Shown: piece by piece, positions 43,441 to 52,982 of the stretch
How positions within the stretch are numbered: the first letter of the stretch is position 1
Layout of the letters: each line of letters begins with the position of its first letter
Assembly: GCF_913060805.1 (NCBI RefSeq)
Contig: NZ_CAJXTC010000010.1
Location: 62,001 to 126,000 of the forward strand
From: an uncultured Draconibacterium sp.
GTDB lineage: Bacteria > Bacteroidota > Bacteroidia > Bacteroidales > Prolixibacteraceae
Length of the DNA: 64,000 bases
Reading direction: 5' to 3'
Notes under the pieces: generated by a model
The model's input: only the letters and a program-made list of their open reading frames with translations
Told to the model about the DNA's origin: nothing
Database searches by the model: none
Position numbers and translations under genes: made by a program

Positions 43441-46400
43441 CTAAAATGTAACTTTAACACCAAGAGCCAGCGTTCTTACAGCCGGATAGTTCATAGGAGC
43501 TCCAATTTCAGGATCGAAATTTTTCTGAGCAGCATAAATCAGGAACAGGTTGTTTCCTGCAAAATATACCTGAGCTCTTGAGATTCCCAAATCGCCAAAT
43601 ACAGTATTTGGAATGGTATAGGTAAGAACGGCATTTTTCAAACGGCAGTAAGCCATGTTATCCAGGTGGTAAGTACTCATATGGTTGTCAAACGACCAAT
43701 ATAAGTCATCGCGGTTGTAAGCTCTTGCCACATCAGTGTTGGTGTTTTCAGGTGTCCAACGGTCGTCGAAACTCCATTGGAAATAGTTACCTGCTTCACC
43801 ACGACGTCCATCTGCAATGTTCATGCGGTAATATTTACCCTGACCTTGTGCCAGTACTGATAAGTGCCAGTTTTTGTAGTCTAAATCGATAGACAAACCG
43901 TAACTAACTTCCGGCATATCTGTTTGGTCGATAAGTATACGGTCGTCGCTGGTAATTGTTCCGTCACCATCCACATCGCGGAAAATAACATCACCAGGTT
44001 TTGCTCCATCCCAGTGAGGATAGTCAAGTGCAGCCTCATCGGCAAAAATACCAATCGCATCGTACATTAACCAGGCTCCATAAGGGTGTCCGGTACGTTG
44101 TTGCCAAGGCTCTGCTCTCTCAGGTTCGTCCATAAATACCACTTCGTTGTGGTTGTACGAGAACTGACCGGTAACGTCAAGTCGAAGGTCGGATGTAATA
44201 TTTTTGTGGTAACCTGCTTCCAACTCAAAACCACGGTTGTCAACTTCAGCAATATTTTCATCAGGTAATGCTAATCCGGTGAATCCCGGAACAGAAGCAT
44301 CACGAGAAGCTAAGATATCAGAACGTTTGCTGTAGAAGAAATCAGCGTCGAACGAGATCAGGTTTTCAAGAAATTGGGATTCGAAACCAAGGTTGTAAGT
44401 AGTTTGTTTTTCCCAGGTAATATTTGGGTTTGCTACTCCTGATTGTTGAACAACAGTTTCAACTTGTTTTCCTGAGCCCATTGTTAAACCGGTTCCCAGT
44501 ACATATTTGTTCATATATTGGAAAGGACTACCAGGGTCCATACCCATTTTACCATACGAAGCTCTCAGTTTGAAGTAATTGATGAAAGCCAGATTGTTTT
44601 GCCAGAAGCTTTCTTCAGAAGCTCTCCATCCTAACATTAAACCAGGGAAATTACCCCAGCGGCTGTCAGGAGGGAATTTTAACGAACCGTCGCGACGGAA
44701 CAGTGCTTCAACTAAGTATTTTCCTGCGTAGCTGTAGTTGGCACGACCAATGATTGATTTACGTGCGTAAATTGACATCGATCCCCAGTTGTCTTTATCA
44801 GTATCAGAACCTGCGTCGATTGTTTGTACAACATCTGAAATGTAATACTTACGGAAGGCTCCAAAGTAGTTGCTGTTTTGTTCAACTTGCTCGTATGCAC
44901 CAAAAATTGAGAATGAATGGTCGCCAAAGTCGCGCGCATAATTAAAGTTGAAGTTTGCCAGCTTACGAATATTGCGGCTATAGTCTTCAGCTAATTCAGG
45001 AGCTGAATAACCACGTAATGAAGGTGTTAGATCCATATCAATTACATAACCTTCTGAATCGTAGGTTGCACTATCCCAGTTTTCGGTATAAAGTGTCCAT
45101 GGTTTACGGAATTGTTTTCTGTACCAGTTCGATACGTCGTAAGAATAATATCCGCTCAATGTTAAACCTTCAACCATTGCAGGTGTAATTGTTGCTTTGA
45201 ATGTAACCTGGTTGATGTAGTCTTTCTGATCGTCGTAACCACCTTCGAAAGTAGATGTTACAACAGGGTTATCACCATATTCAATATCCGGTCCCGGTAA
45301 TCCGTTTGGCCAGAATGACCAACGGGTAGGAAGCAGACGGGTTGATTGTCCGTAAATATCGCTTGCACTCTTTGTAGGGTACTTTTTGTTATTTAAGAAA
45401 CCGGCATAATCAACCGATGTGGTTAACCAATCGGTAATAGGAAGTTCCAGTTTTGCACGCAAATTATATTGCTTGTAATTGGTTGATTCCTGTTTGTAAA
45501 TAGCTTCTTCGTTTTTATAACCCAACGAAACGTAGTAATACATTCCGTTACTACCACCGTCAATACTGAAGTTGTGTTTGCTGGTAGTTGTCCAGTCGTC
45601 TACCAAGTCGCCAACCCAGTCACTATTTGGGTGTTGCCAAGGGTCGCGGCCACTGTAGAACAAGGCGATATCTTCATCAGAATAAGTACGCTCTTTGTTT
45701 TCGTAATCCTGGTATTCACTTAACATGGTGGCATAATCGCCTGCGTTAGTTACTTCAGGAAGGATTGTTGGAGTCATAAAACCTTGATAGAACTGGTAGT
45801 TCATTCTTGGTTTTCCTGATTTACCTCTTTTTGTGGTTACCAGAATAACACCGTTTGCAGCTGTTGAACCGTAAATTGCAGCCGATGCATCTTTCAGTAC
45901 CGATACACTTTCAATATCAACCGGGTCAACATCGCCAAGCGAACGACCAGGAATACCATCAATTACTACAAGTGGTGCAGTTAATTCAGGGTGGTCGTTA
46001 CGGTCTCCTAAAGTGGTACGTCCACGAACGAGAATAGTAGCGTTACTTTGTCCCGGCTCACCGGTTGTTTGAATACCGGTAACACCGGTCATACGACCCG
46101 ACAGTGTGTTGGTAACGTCGGCAGCAGGAATAGCTTCAATTTGCTCTCCGTTAACTGAAGATACAGAACCCACCACGTTGGCTTTTTTCTGCGAAGCGTA
46201 ACCTACGGCAATAACTTCTTCAAGACCAATTGCTTCAGCCTCAAGAGTAATGTTAATGGTTGCTTTGTTGCCAATGTTCACTTCCTGACTTCTCATTCCC
46301 ACGAATGAAAATACCAGAACTTTGGCGTCGGCAGGAATACCGGTTAAATTGTAGTTACCGTCAACATTGGTAACAATACCAACTGTTGTTCCTTTTACGA

Positions 46401-46869
46401 TTACCGATACACCCGGAAGAGGCATACCTTCTTCGTCGACAACAGTACCCGAAATAGATTTTTCCTGCGGGTTGTCTGAATTGGCAGCAGACTGTCCGTC
46501 GTTGGCTGCCGGGTAAACAATAACTTGTCGGTCAATAACCTGGTAAGCAAGATGATGTTGTGGTAAAATTTCATCTAAAATTTCTTCCACACGTGCATCA
46601 TCGGATGTTACCGACACTTTTTGATTGTCGTTCACAACGTCGTTGTTGTAAACAAACTTGAACTCGCTTTGGTCAGCGATGGTTTGAAATACTTCTTTCA
46701 GGCTGGCCTTTTTCATTTTTAAATCGAACTTAACCGATTCAGAATAAGTGCTGGCCTGCACGCTAACAACAATCGCCAGTAACAATGCCATAGTGACACC
46801 TGCTACACGTCGAAATTTTGTTAGCCATCCCGATGAACAGGAAAGCTTAGCATTAATGCATTTTTCCAT
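43441..46869 (-). CDS. SusC/RagA TonB-linked outer-membrane protein with STN domain
   Basis: TonB-dependent transporter of the SusC class. I start at the ATG at 46869; the frame extends to a TTG at 46896 that lacks support. After the signal region come an STN domain (KMKKASLKEVFQTIADQSEFKF...), which links such receptors to anti-sigma signalling, a carboxypeptidase-like domain (ISGTVVDEEGMPLPGVSVIVKG), the plug with the SusC motif GxxTLGDRN...PLVVIDGIPGR and VLKDASAAIYGSTAANGVILVTTKRG, and a barrel ending ALGVKVTF. The STN domain fits the FecR and sigma genes directly upstream. Confidence 0.95.
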   Translation of the reverse strand: MEKCINAKLSCSSGWLTKFRRVAGVTMALLLAIVVSVQASTYSESVKFDLKMKKASLKEVFQTIADQSEFKFVYNNDVVNDNQKVSVTSDDARVEEILDEILPQHHLAYQVIDRQVIVYPAANDGQSAANSDNPQEKSISGTVVDEEGMPLPGVSVIVKGTTVGIVTNVDGNYNLTGIPADAKVLVFSFVGMRSQEVNIGNKATINITLEAEAIGLEEVIAVGYASQKKANVVGSVSSVNGEQIEAIPAADVTNTLSGRMTGVTGIQTTGEPGQSNATILVRGRTTLGDRNDHPELTAPLVVIDGIPGRSLGDVDPVDIESVSVLKDASAAIYGSTAANGVILVTTKRGKSGKPRMNYQFYQGFMTPTILPEVTNAGDYATMLSEYQDYENKERTYSDEDIALFYSGRDPWQHPNSDWVGDLVDDWTTTSKHNFSIDGGSNGMYYYVSLGYKNEEAIYKQESTNYKQYNLRAKLELPITDWLTTSVDYAGFLNNKKYPTKSASDIYGQSTRLLPTRWSFWPNGLPGPDIEYGDNPVVTSTFEGGYDDQKDYINQVTFKATITPAMVEGLTLSGYYSYDVSNWYRKQFRKPWTLYTENWDSATYDSEGYVIDMDLTPSLRGYSAPELAEDYSRNIRKLANFNFNYARDFGDHSFSIFGAYEQVEQNSNYFGAFRKYYISDVVQTIDAGSDTDKDNWGSMSIYARKSIIGRANYSYAGKYLVEALFRRDGSLKFPPDSRWGNFPGLMLGWRASEESFWQNNLAFINYFKLRASYGKMGMDPGSPFQYMNKYVLGTGLTMGSGKQVETVVQQSGVANPNITWEKQTTYNLGFESQFLENLISFDADFFYSKRSDILASRDASVPGFTGLALPDENIAEVDNRGFELEAGYHKNITSDLRLDVTGQFSYNHNEVVFMDEPERAEPWQQRTGHPYGAWLMYDAIGIFADEAALDYPHWDGAKPGDVIFRDVDGDGTITSDDRILIDQTDMPEVSYGLSIDLDYKNWHLSVLAQGQGKYYRMNIADGRRGEAGNYFQWSFDDRWTPENTNTDVARAYNRDDLYWSFDNHMSTYHLDNMAYCRLKNAVLTYTIPNTVFGDLGISRAQVYFAGNNLFLIYAAQKNFDPEIGAPMNYPAVRTLALGVKVTF

Positions 46870-46984
46870 ACAATAATAGTTTAGTTTGTTAAACAATAAA
46901 ATTTAGTTCATTTAAATCTCCTGTGTAAATAGTTGATCAGACTCACAAGAAGACTTTCTTTTTTGTTCTTAATTCACATCATTT

Positions 46985-47974
46985 CTAATCTTGTCTTGAT
47001 TTTTTAGATTCTATAATTATTCCGTTATTATTTATTTTGTATTCAAATGTTTTGGCCACGCTCAGTAATTCGAGTATCCGTTCCAGCGATTCTTCTTCAA
47101 ATTCTCCCGAATATTTAAAGTTTCCGGTAACTGAGTCGGCAACAAAAATCCGTGTTTCAAAATGGCGTTCCAGCTTTTTCGAGATGCTGAACAGATCTTC
47201 ATCGTAAAACCGCAATATTCCATCGCGCCATTGAGCCGGTTTCCCCAGGTCGGTGTGCAACAGTTTCATTTTTCCGGTGTTGGTATTGAAATAAGCACGA
47301 TCGCCCGGATTTAAAATGGCAGTATTGTTATTCGTATTCGGGTTTAGCTGAACCTTTCCTTCGTACAACGAAATTTCGTGAACATCGTCGGTAGGGTAGG
47401 CAACAACATTAAAATGTGTTCCCAAAACTTTGGTTTTCAGGTTCGAGGTTTCGATTATAAAAGGCTTTTCGGCATTTGGGGCCACTTCAAAATAAGCTTC
47501 GCCAAACAGGGTTACTTCTCTTTTGTCGCCAATAAATGGTTCGCTGGCAATTAACAACGACGATGAGTTTAACCACACCTTGGTGCCGTCACTTAAAGTC
47601 ACCGTCTTAATTTCTTTGGCTCTACAACTGTACTGGTTTAGCGTTGGTGCCTGCTTTTTTTCGATAATATAGTTTATTGAAAATGCCATTGATACTATTA
47701 ATAATACAGTAGCTGCAATTCCGATCCATTTCCAGTTATTGGTTTTCGGACTTTGGTGATATGTGAATCCGAGCTTTTTTTCAGTTTGCCGGATTATAGA
47801 GTGTTTTTTTGCTCTCGGGAAATATTTCCTCCAGAAGGTATTAAGTACAGAATAGCTTCGTGCAGTGGATTTATGTTTCTCCAGCTCATTGTTGAGAAGT
47901 CCATCTTCTTCTTCGCTGATGGATTCTGTAAGCTTCTTAACAATGAGCTCGTAGGTGTCGTCTTTCTTCGTCAT
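46985..47974 (-). CDS. FecR-family anti-sigma factor
   Basis: Inner-membrane anti-sigma protein that signals from the STN domain of SusC to the ECF sigma factor. A cytoplasmic N-terminal part of about 85 residues, one TM segment (WIGIAATVLLIVSMAFSINYII), the FecR domain (YSCRAKEIKTVTLSDGTKVWLNSSSLL, GEAYFEVAPNAEKPFIIETSNLKTKVLGTHFNV) and a C-terminal DUF4974 STN-like domain (DLFSISKKLERHFETRIFV) are present. It sits between the sigma factor and susC, the usual order. Confidence 0.94.
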   Translation of the reverse strand: MTKKDDTYELIVKKLTESISEEEDGLLNNELEKHKSTARSYSVLNTFWRKYFPRAKKHSIIRQTEKKLGFTYHQSPKTNNWKWIGIAATVLLIVSMAFSINYIIEKKQAPTLNQYSCRAKEIKTVTLSDGTKVWLNSSSLLIASEPFIGDKREVTLFGEAYFEVAPNAEKPFIIETSNLKTKVLGTHFNVVAYPTDDVHEISLYEGKVQLNPNTNNNTAILNPGDRAYFNTNTGKMKLLHTDLGKPAQWRDGILRFYDEDLFSISKKLERHFETRIFVADSVTGNFKYSGEFEEESLERILELLSVAKTFEYKINNNGIIIESKKSRQD

Positions 47975-48100
47975 CTTTTGTCTTTCTACCTAAAAAGACG
48001 TTCGTAACATCTACTATACCTAATTCAACAATAAAAAAATCAATAAATATTAAATTCTAATGAAAATGGGAGAGGAGGATAACTTTTTCGGCAACTGGTT

Positions 48101-48700
48101 TTACCAGGCGAAAGAGAATAAACTGGCTTGTTTTAAAGGCGATTTTTTTGCTTTCTTTTTCTTATCGATGCCCAGTGCTTCTGTTATTTTTTTCAGTGCG
48201 GTAACCAGGTGGTTGTTTACCGTTTTTTCCGAAATGCTCATTATTGCAGCAATTTCGCGGTGTTTAAAACCATTTATTTTTGCCAGCGAAAAAGCTTCAC
48301 GGCATTTTGGAGGAAGTTCACCGATAGCTTCATAAATTTTATTCAGCATTTCTTTTTCTATTGTCTCATCATCTTTGCTTTCCACTGCCGGGAATAAAAA
48401 ATCGTTGTATTCGTCGATGAATACAATTTTTTCGTTTTTCATTTTCCTGAGATGCGACAGGCAGCTATTTTTAACTGCAATAAAAAGGTATGATCTGATA
48501 TTGTGAATATTGGGGAGCTCGGATCTTTTATGCCAAATTTTAACATAAACATCGCTTACCAGTTCTTCTGCAATTTCCTGATTGCGTACAAAACTTAAAG
48601 CGTATTGAAGTAATTCGTCAGAGGTGACTTCCATAAGGAGTTGAAAGCGTCTGGTATTTCCTTCAGCAATTAACAGTTTCGTTTTTTGGTCGTTTAGCAT
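48101..48700 (-). CDS. ECF-type RNA polymerase sigma factor
   Basis: Sigma-70 family ECF factor of the Bacteroidota FecI-like group. Region 2 (YALSFVRNQEIAEELVSDVYVKIWHKRSELPN, IRSYLFIAVKNSCLSHLRKMK) and region 4 (IGELPPKCREAFSLAKINGFKHREIAAIMSISEKTVNNHLVTALKKI) are complete. It is expected to drive its own locus (fecR, susC, susD) when released by FecR. Length 199 is normal. Its upstream neighbour on the same strand is the fucosidase. Confidence 0.95.
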   Translation of the reverse strand: MLNDQKTKLLIAEGNTRRFQLLMEVTSDELLQYALSFVRNQEIAEELVSDVYVKIWHKRSELPNIHNIRSYLFIAVKNSCLSHLRKMKNEKIVFIDEYNDFLFPAVESKDDETIEKEMLNKIYEAIGELPPKCREAFSLAKINGFKHREIAAIMSISEKTVNNHLVTALKKITEALGIDKKKKAKKSPLKQASLFSFAW

Positions 48701-48820
48701 CTAGTTTCAGCAAGTTGTGCAGCTCAATTTTTAAAGAGATACACTTTAGTTTAGTTTAATGAAAATAAAGGTAATGAACCTAGATGTAAAAAAAAAGGAT
48801 TTTTATAAAAAAGGATTTTG

Positions 48821-50467
48821 CTAATTTATTGAAATTGTTTTGTATTTACCATAAACATTGGCGTTTGGGTGTTTTGCAACCGTTCGGTACTGGTAGGTAA
48901 TTTTTTTATTCTTAACCGGAAGCCTGAACATAAAGAAGTTGTCATCTATTTCCAAATTTTTTGTTTCGGTCCATTCATTAGAAATAAGGGCATCGGTAAA
49001 TTCGGGAAGCGGGCGATACTGAAAACAAACTTTAAGATTTTCCTCGTCGCCTTGCTCAACAATACTGCCGTTAAATTGCACGTAACTCGTTCCGCCGGAT
49101 TGTATGATTTCCGCCTCGCCGGTTTCTACAACGGGGGGAACAAATGCCGGTTCAGCATTCGTAATTTTTAAAACAAGAGGATAATTCCATTTTTGATTAT
49201 TGTATAAACGTTGTGCACGCACGCAGGAAATGTGTATGCCATTTTCTTCCTGTTTGAAAAATGTGGTAGCGTTTATTTCGGGCATGTATTCAACACGTTT
49301 TCCCGATTGCCCCAATACTTCAACATTGGTATTTTCGGTACTTTTAACCGATTTTAAAATAAACTCGCGACGTTCGCCCCGCGGCCACTCCGCTTGTTTG
49401 GTTAGAATGGCATAAAGTGTTTTTTCTTCCGGTTTCCAGGTGAACCAAATATTTTCTTCGTTCGGAATAATCCATGGTTTTGTAGCTTCAATTGCTTCTC
49501 CGTTTACAAAGTTCCAGGCGGCAATTTCGCGCAACAGGTTTTCCTGTTCTTCGGCAACAGCGCCATTTGGTTTTGGCCCGATATTGAGCAGTTGGTTGCC
49601 TCCTTTTGCTCGAGTTTCAACCAGTATGTCCATTAGCTGAACACCCGTTTTATAGGTTTCGTTGGCAGGTTTGTAAGCCCACTGCGTTCCCATAGTTAAA
49701 CATGCTTCCCACGGATCGGTAACTGTGGTGCCGGGCACCGTTTGTTCCGGTGTTTCCATGGCGCCACGTGTTATCACCACATCGGGGTGAAGTTCCCATG
49801 CTACTAGTTTACATTTTTCAAGCAAAGTTCCTTCGCCACCATCGTAAAAAAGAATGTCGATGTCGCCGTATTTAGCCATTAATTCAATGGTTTGAAGTTC
49901 GTTTAACTCCACATATTTATTCATAAGGTGTTGCGGAATGTCGTTAATATTTGTGCGGCGGATTTCGAGCCCGTTTTCATGCAAAAAATGAAAATCCTCG
50001 GGAGAGAAATAAAATCCAACTGCTAATCCTGCTTCGCGCGTGGCTTCGACAAATTCTTCCAGCAAGTCTTTTTTATAAGGTGTGTTGGTAATGTTAAAGT
50101 CGGTGGTTTCGGTGTCCCACATACAAAATCCCGAGTGGTGTTTTGTGGTGAACACAATGTATTTCATTCCGGCCAATTTGGCCAGCGTTGCAATTTTTTT
50201 TGCATCAAAATCTTTAGGGTTAAACGTTTTTGGAAGCTCGTTAATGTATCGGTTCTGGTAATCTTCCGATGCCCCAACCATCGAGTGGCTGATTACAATT
50301 CCCAACTGGCTGTCGAAACTAAAATGAATAAACATACCGAAACCGAGATCACGAAACCATTCAACACGCTCGGGTTTGTTCATGTTTAATACCTCTTGGT
50401 TAGTTGTTTGCGCCCACAATGCTACCGAGAATGTTAGTAGCAGAAATGTTATGAATGATTTTATCAT
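48821..50467 (-). CDS. Secreted GH29 alpha-L-fucosidase
   Basis: Exported glycosidase acting on alpha-L-fucosyl residues. I start at the ATG at 50467, which gives a signal peptide (MIKSFITFLLLTFSVALWAQ); the frame is open for 74 codons upstream but that part is not signal-like. GH29 features are WFRDLGFGMFIHFSFDSQLG, MKYIVFTTKHHSGFCMWDTETTDFN, AVGFYFSPEDFH, and the nucleophile Asp in YGDIDILFYDGGEG. A beta-sandwich domain follows from about residue 400. It precedes the sigma gene by 120 bp and is divergent from gntR (240 bp), so it could belong to either unit. Confidence 0.9.
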   Translation of the reverse strand: MIKSFITFLLLTFSVALWAQTTNQEVLNMNKPERVEWFRDLGFGMFIHFSFDSQLGIVISHSMVGASEDYQNRYINELPKTFNPKDFDAKKIATLAKLAGMKYIVFTTKHHSGFCMWDTETTDFNITNTPYKKDLLEEFVEATREAGLAVGFYFSPEDFHFLHENGLEIRRTNINDIPQHLMNKYVELNELQTIELMAKYGDIDILFYDGGEGTLLEKCKLVAWELHPDVVITRGAMETPEQTVPGTTVTDPWEACLTMGTQWAYKPANETYKTGVQLMDILVETRAKGGNQLLNIGPKPNGAVAEEQENLLREIAAWNFVNGEAIEATKPWIIPNEENIWFTWKPEEKTLYAILTKQAEWPRGERREFILKSVKSTENTNVEVLGQSGKRVEYMPEINATTFFKQEENGIHISCVRAQRLYNNQKWNYPLVLKITNAEPAFVPPVVETGEAEIIQSGGTSYVQFNGSIVEQGDEENLKVCFQYRPLPEFTDALISNEWTETKNLEIDDNFFMFRLPVKNKKITYQYRTVAKHPNANVYGKYKTISIN

Positions 50468-50652
50468 AGCGAGAAAGATTGATGTTTTAAGGACTGTTAA
50501 AGTACTAAAAAATAGCTGGGGTGCAAGTTGTATAAATGGCCATATTTTCATTGAAAAATACAATGTTTTACAAATCAGGACTATACGATTTTTGTGCACA
50601 GAAATTTGACCATAATGATTGTGTAAATACATTTTTTCTATTAAAATGCTAC

Positions 50653-50674
50653 ATTTGTAATATGTAGTACATTT
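50653..50674. promoter_or_regulatory. GntR-type operator, site 1 (upstream of gntR)
   Basis: ATTTGTA, spacer ATATGTAG, then TACATTT. The left arm equals that of the two other copies; the right arm has changed (TACATTT against TACAAAT). The contained TGTAGTACA fits the GT-N3-AC core of FadR-subfamily GntR sites. It overlaps a TACATTTG -7 box (50650-50657) and lies 33 bp before the gntR start, suggesting autoregulation. Confidence 0.8.
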
Positions 50675-50707
50675 AAACGTATTTACCACTGACCAAAATT
50701 TACGATA

Positions 50708-51433
50708 ATGGATGAAGTCTTTAGAAAAATCGGGAGCAAGTTAACGCTGAGCCAAAAAATTGAACGTAGAATTGAAGCTGCAATTCGTGAGAAAAAATTA
50801 CCGGTAGGATCAAGGTTGCCAACCGAAAGAGAATTGTGCGAATCGTTTGGTGTTAGCCGAACGGCATTGCGCGAAGCACTGCGTCGGTTAAGTGCACGCG
50901 GACTCATAGAAATTACCAAAGGTAGTGGAATGACTGTTACCGGGCTAAAGATTGACGACGCCATTGAAAACCTGAATTTGTATTACGATATGCAGTTCGA
51001 CCATAATCTGATTGCTCAAATTATTGAAGTGCGCAGGTTATTCGAGCCCGAGATTGCAGGATTGGCAGCCAAACAACGCACACAAAACGACTTAAGCGAT
51101 ATTCAGGATAATATTGAGGCTTTTAAGGCCTGTAATCCTGACAATATTCAAATGGAGGCCGACCTGGATAATAAGTTTCATTTATTGATTGCCAAAGCAA
51201 CGCATAACCCGATTGTGCAGATTTCGATGGAGCCTATTTATTCGCTTTTGCCGCGCATGCGAAACCTGATTTACGCAAATGTAGAGGGCGAAAAAGACAT
51301 TACGCTCGAGTATCATCTGAAAATATTTGATGTAATAAACAAACAAAAAAGGGAAGAGGCAGCTGAGCTAATGAAAGTACATTTGCACCGTACAATGGAA
51401 ATCTATCAGAAATACCTGCACAACTCTATTTAG
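50708..51433 (+). CDS. GntR/FadR-family transcriptional regulator
   Basis: DNA-binding regulator, 241 residues. Residues 10-78 form the winged helix (SQKIERRIEAAIREKKLPVGSRLPTERELCESFGVSRTALREALRRLSARGLIEITKGSGMTV); the rest is an FCD ligand domain (IIEVRRLFEPEIAGLAAKQ, DLDNKFHLLIAKATHNPIV, YHLKIFDVINKQKREEAAELMKVHLHRTM) whose Asp and His residues usually bind a metal and a small carboxylate. It heads the peptidoglycan-recycling block, and three copies of one operator lie before its own gene and two other units. The effector is likely a cell-wall metabolite; that is inference. Confidence 0.95.
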   Translation: MDEVFRKIGSKLTLSQKIERRIEAAIREKKLPVGSRLPTERELCESFGVSRTALREALRRLSARGLIEITKGSGMTVTGLKIDDAIENLNLYYDMQFDHNLIAQIIEVRRLFEPEIAGLAAKQRTQNDLSDIQDNIEAFKACNPDNIQMEADLDNKFHLLIAKATHNPIVQISMEPIYSLLPRMRNLIYANVEGEKDITLEYHLKIFDVINKQKREEAAELMKVHLHRTMEIYQKYLHNSI

Positions 51434-51447
51434 GATACAACGGTTTT

Positions 51448-52881
51448 ATGAAATTTTTACAAAGCGTATTTTTTATTGGTTTGGCATTGCTCGTTTTTGC
51501 CTGTCAGAATAAAAAAGAGGAAGTGTTCGATTATCAAAATTATTTATCTCAGGGAAAATTCAAAGAAGCTGAAATCAGGTTGAATGAGCTAATTTCTGAT
51601 GATCCGCAGAACGAACAATTAGCTATTCAGCTGGAAACCATCCACCGTTTACGAAAGGAGTTTCCTTATACTCGGGCTGATGTAAAAGAACAGTTGAGCG
51701 AATACTTCCCGGATTTAACAGACGATGACCTGAACCAATGGGAAAATGCCAGGCAGCTGGAGATGCGTGTTATCGATGGTGAGAAGCGTTATTTTTCAAG
51801 GTCGGTCAGTAATTTCTTTCGTTTAAACGAAGCTGCCGGAAAGATTAAAGAAGAGAAAAATGGGAAAGCCTACGATGGTGTTGAAGATTTTCAGCAGACC
51901 GTTATTCCACAGTGGTTTGAAAAACCAATTGAGCCACGAAATCCTTTTGTTCCGCAACGCATAAAAGTAGATTATACAATTACGCTGGACGCCAATGCAG
52001 TGCCGGCAGGCGAACTGGTAAAATGCTGGTTACCTTATCCGCGAACCGGGTCGCAACGTTTGCCTAGGGTCGAATTTTTGGAAGCCAGTCAGGAGGAATA
52101 TATCATTGCTCCGAACGAAACCATGCAACGCACCGTGTATATGGAGAAAAAAGCGGTGCAAGATGAGGCGACGGTTTTTCAAATCTCCTATGTTTTTGAA
52201 ACTGCTGCACAGTGGTTCGATATAAAACCAGAAGATGTTCAGGGATACGATAAAAACTCGGAGCTATATAAAAAATATACTGCCGAGCGTTTGCCACACA
52301 TTGTGTTTAACGATCAGATAAAATCATTAGCTAAAAATATTGTTGGCGACGAAAAAAATCCGGTAAAACAAGTAGAGCTCCTGTATTATTGGATCAACGA
52401 TAATATCCCGTGGGCCGGAGCACTCGAATATTCGGTTATGCCTTGCATTCCGTGTTATGTGCTCGAAAATATGCACGGCGATTGTGGTATGCAAACCTTT
52501 TTGTTTTTGAGTATGGCTCGCAGCCTCGGAATTCCGTGTAAATGGCAAAGTGGCTGGTATTTGTTGCCGCAAACCAAAAACCTGCACGATTGGGCCGAGG
52601 TGTATTACGAAGGCGTTGGTTGGGTGCCGGTTGATCCGTCGTTTAAGCTAATCGATTCGGAAGACAAGCGCATTAAAGAGTTTTACCTGAACGGACTGGA
52701 TTGTTACCGCTTGGTGGTAAACGATGATTTTGCCCGTGAACTGGTTCCACCTAAAAAGTATTATCGAAGCGAACCTTTTGATTTTCAGAGAGGAGAGCTG
52801 GAATGGGAGGGTGGTAACTTGTATTTCGATACATGGGATTATCATCTCGATTTTGAATATTTGCCGGCTACCGAAAACTAA
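51448..52881 (+). CDS. Transglutaminase-like lipoprotein
   Basis: Envelope lipoprotein (MKFLQSVFFIGLALLVFAC, lipid Cys19) with a TPR-like N-terminal helical part (residues 25-75), a beta domain (KVDYTITLDANAVPAGELVKCWLPYP) and a transglutaminase-type papain-like core: Cys346 in MHGDCGMQTFL, His380 in NLHDWAEVYY and Asp396 in GWVPVDPSF. In prokaryotes such folds often act as proteases or amidases on peptides. It starts 14 bp after gntR, so it is cotranscribed with the regulator. A role in trimming cell-wall peptides is suggested by context only. Confidence 0.88.
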   Translation: MKFLQSVFFIGLALLVFACQNKKEEVFDYQNYLSQGKFKEAEIRLNELISDDPQNEQLAIQLETIHRLRKEFPYTRADVKEQLSEYFPDLTDDDLNQWENARQLEMRVIDGEKRYFSRSVSNFFRLNEAAGKIKEEKNGKAYDGVEDFQQTVIPQWFEKPIEPRNPFVPQRIKVDYTITLDANAVPAGELVKCWLPYPRTGSQRLPRVEFLEASQEEYIIAPNETMQRTVYMEKKAVQDEATVFQISYVFETAAQWFDIKPEDVQGYDKNSELYKKYTAERLPHIVFNDQIKSLAKNIVGDEKNPVKQVELLYYWINDNIPWAGALEYSVMPCIPCYVLENMHGDCGMQTFLFLSMARSLGIPCKWQSGWYLLPQTKNLHDWAEVYYEGVGWVPVDPSFKLIDSEDKRIKEFYLNGLDCYRLVVNDDFARELVPPKKYYRSEPFDFQRGELEWEGGNLYFDTWDYHLDFEYLPATEN

Positions 52882-52949
52882 TCGTATCTAGATGTTAAGG
52901 ATGAATTTTTCATAGAGTGATTCTCCGGAAAAATCACTTTAAAATTTAT

Positions 52950-52971
52950 ATTTGTAATATGTAATACAAAT
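52950..52971. promoter_or_regulatory. GntR-type operator, site 2 (upstream of the NlpC/P60 gene)
   Basis: ATTTGTA, spacer ATATGTAA, TACAAAT: perfect 7-bp arms with an 8-bp spacer. It overlaps a TATATTTG -7 box (52947-52954) and lies 11 bp before the start codon. It is identical over all 22 bp to the site at 57018. Confidence 0.9.
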
Positions 52972-52982
52972 CTTGTAAGGCA

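Noticed and set aside
50470-50689. Longer N-terminus for the fucosidase
   Set aside because: The added 74 residues are not signal-like and would run into the gntR promoter region; the ATG at 50467 gives a clean signal peptide.
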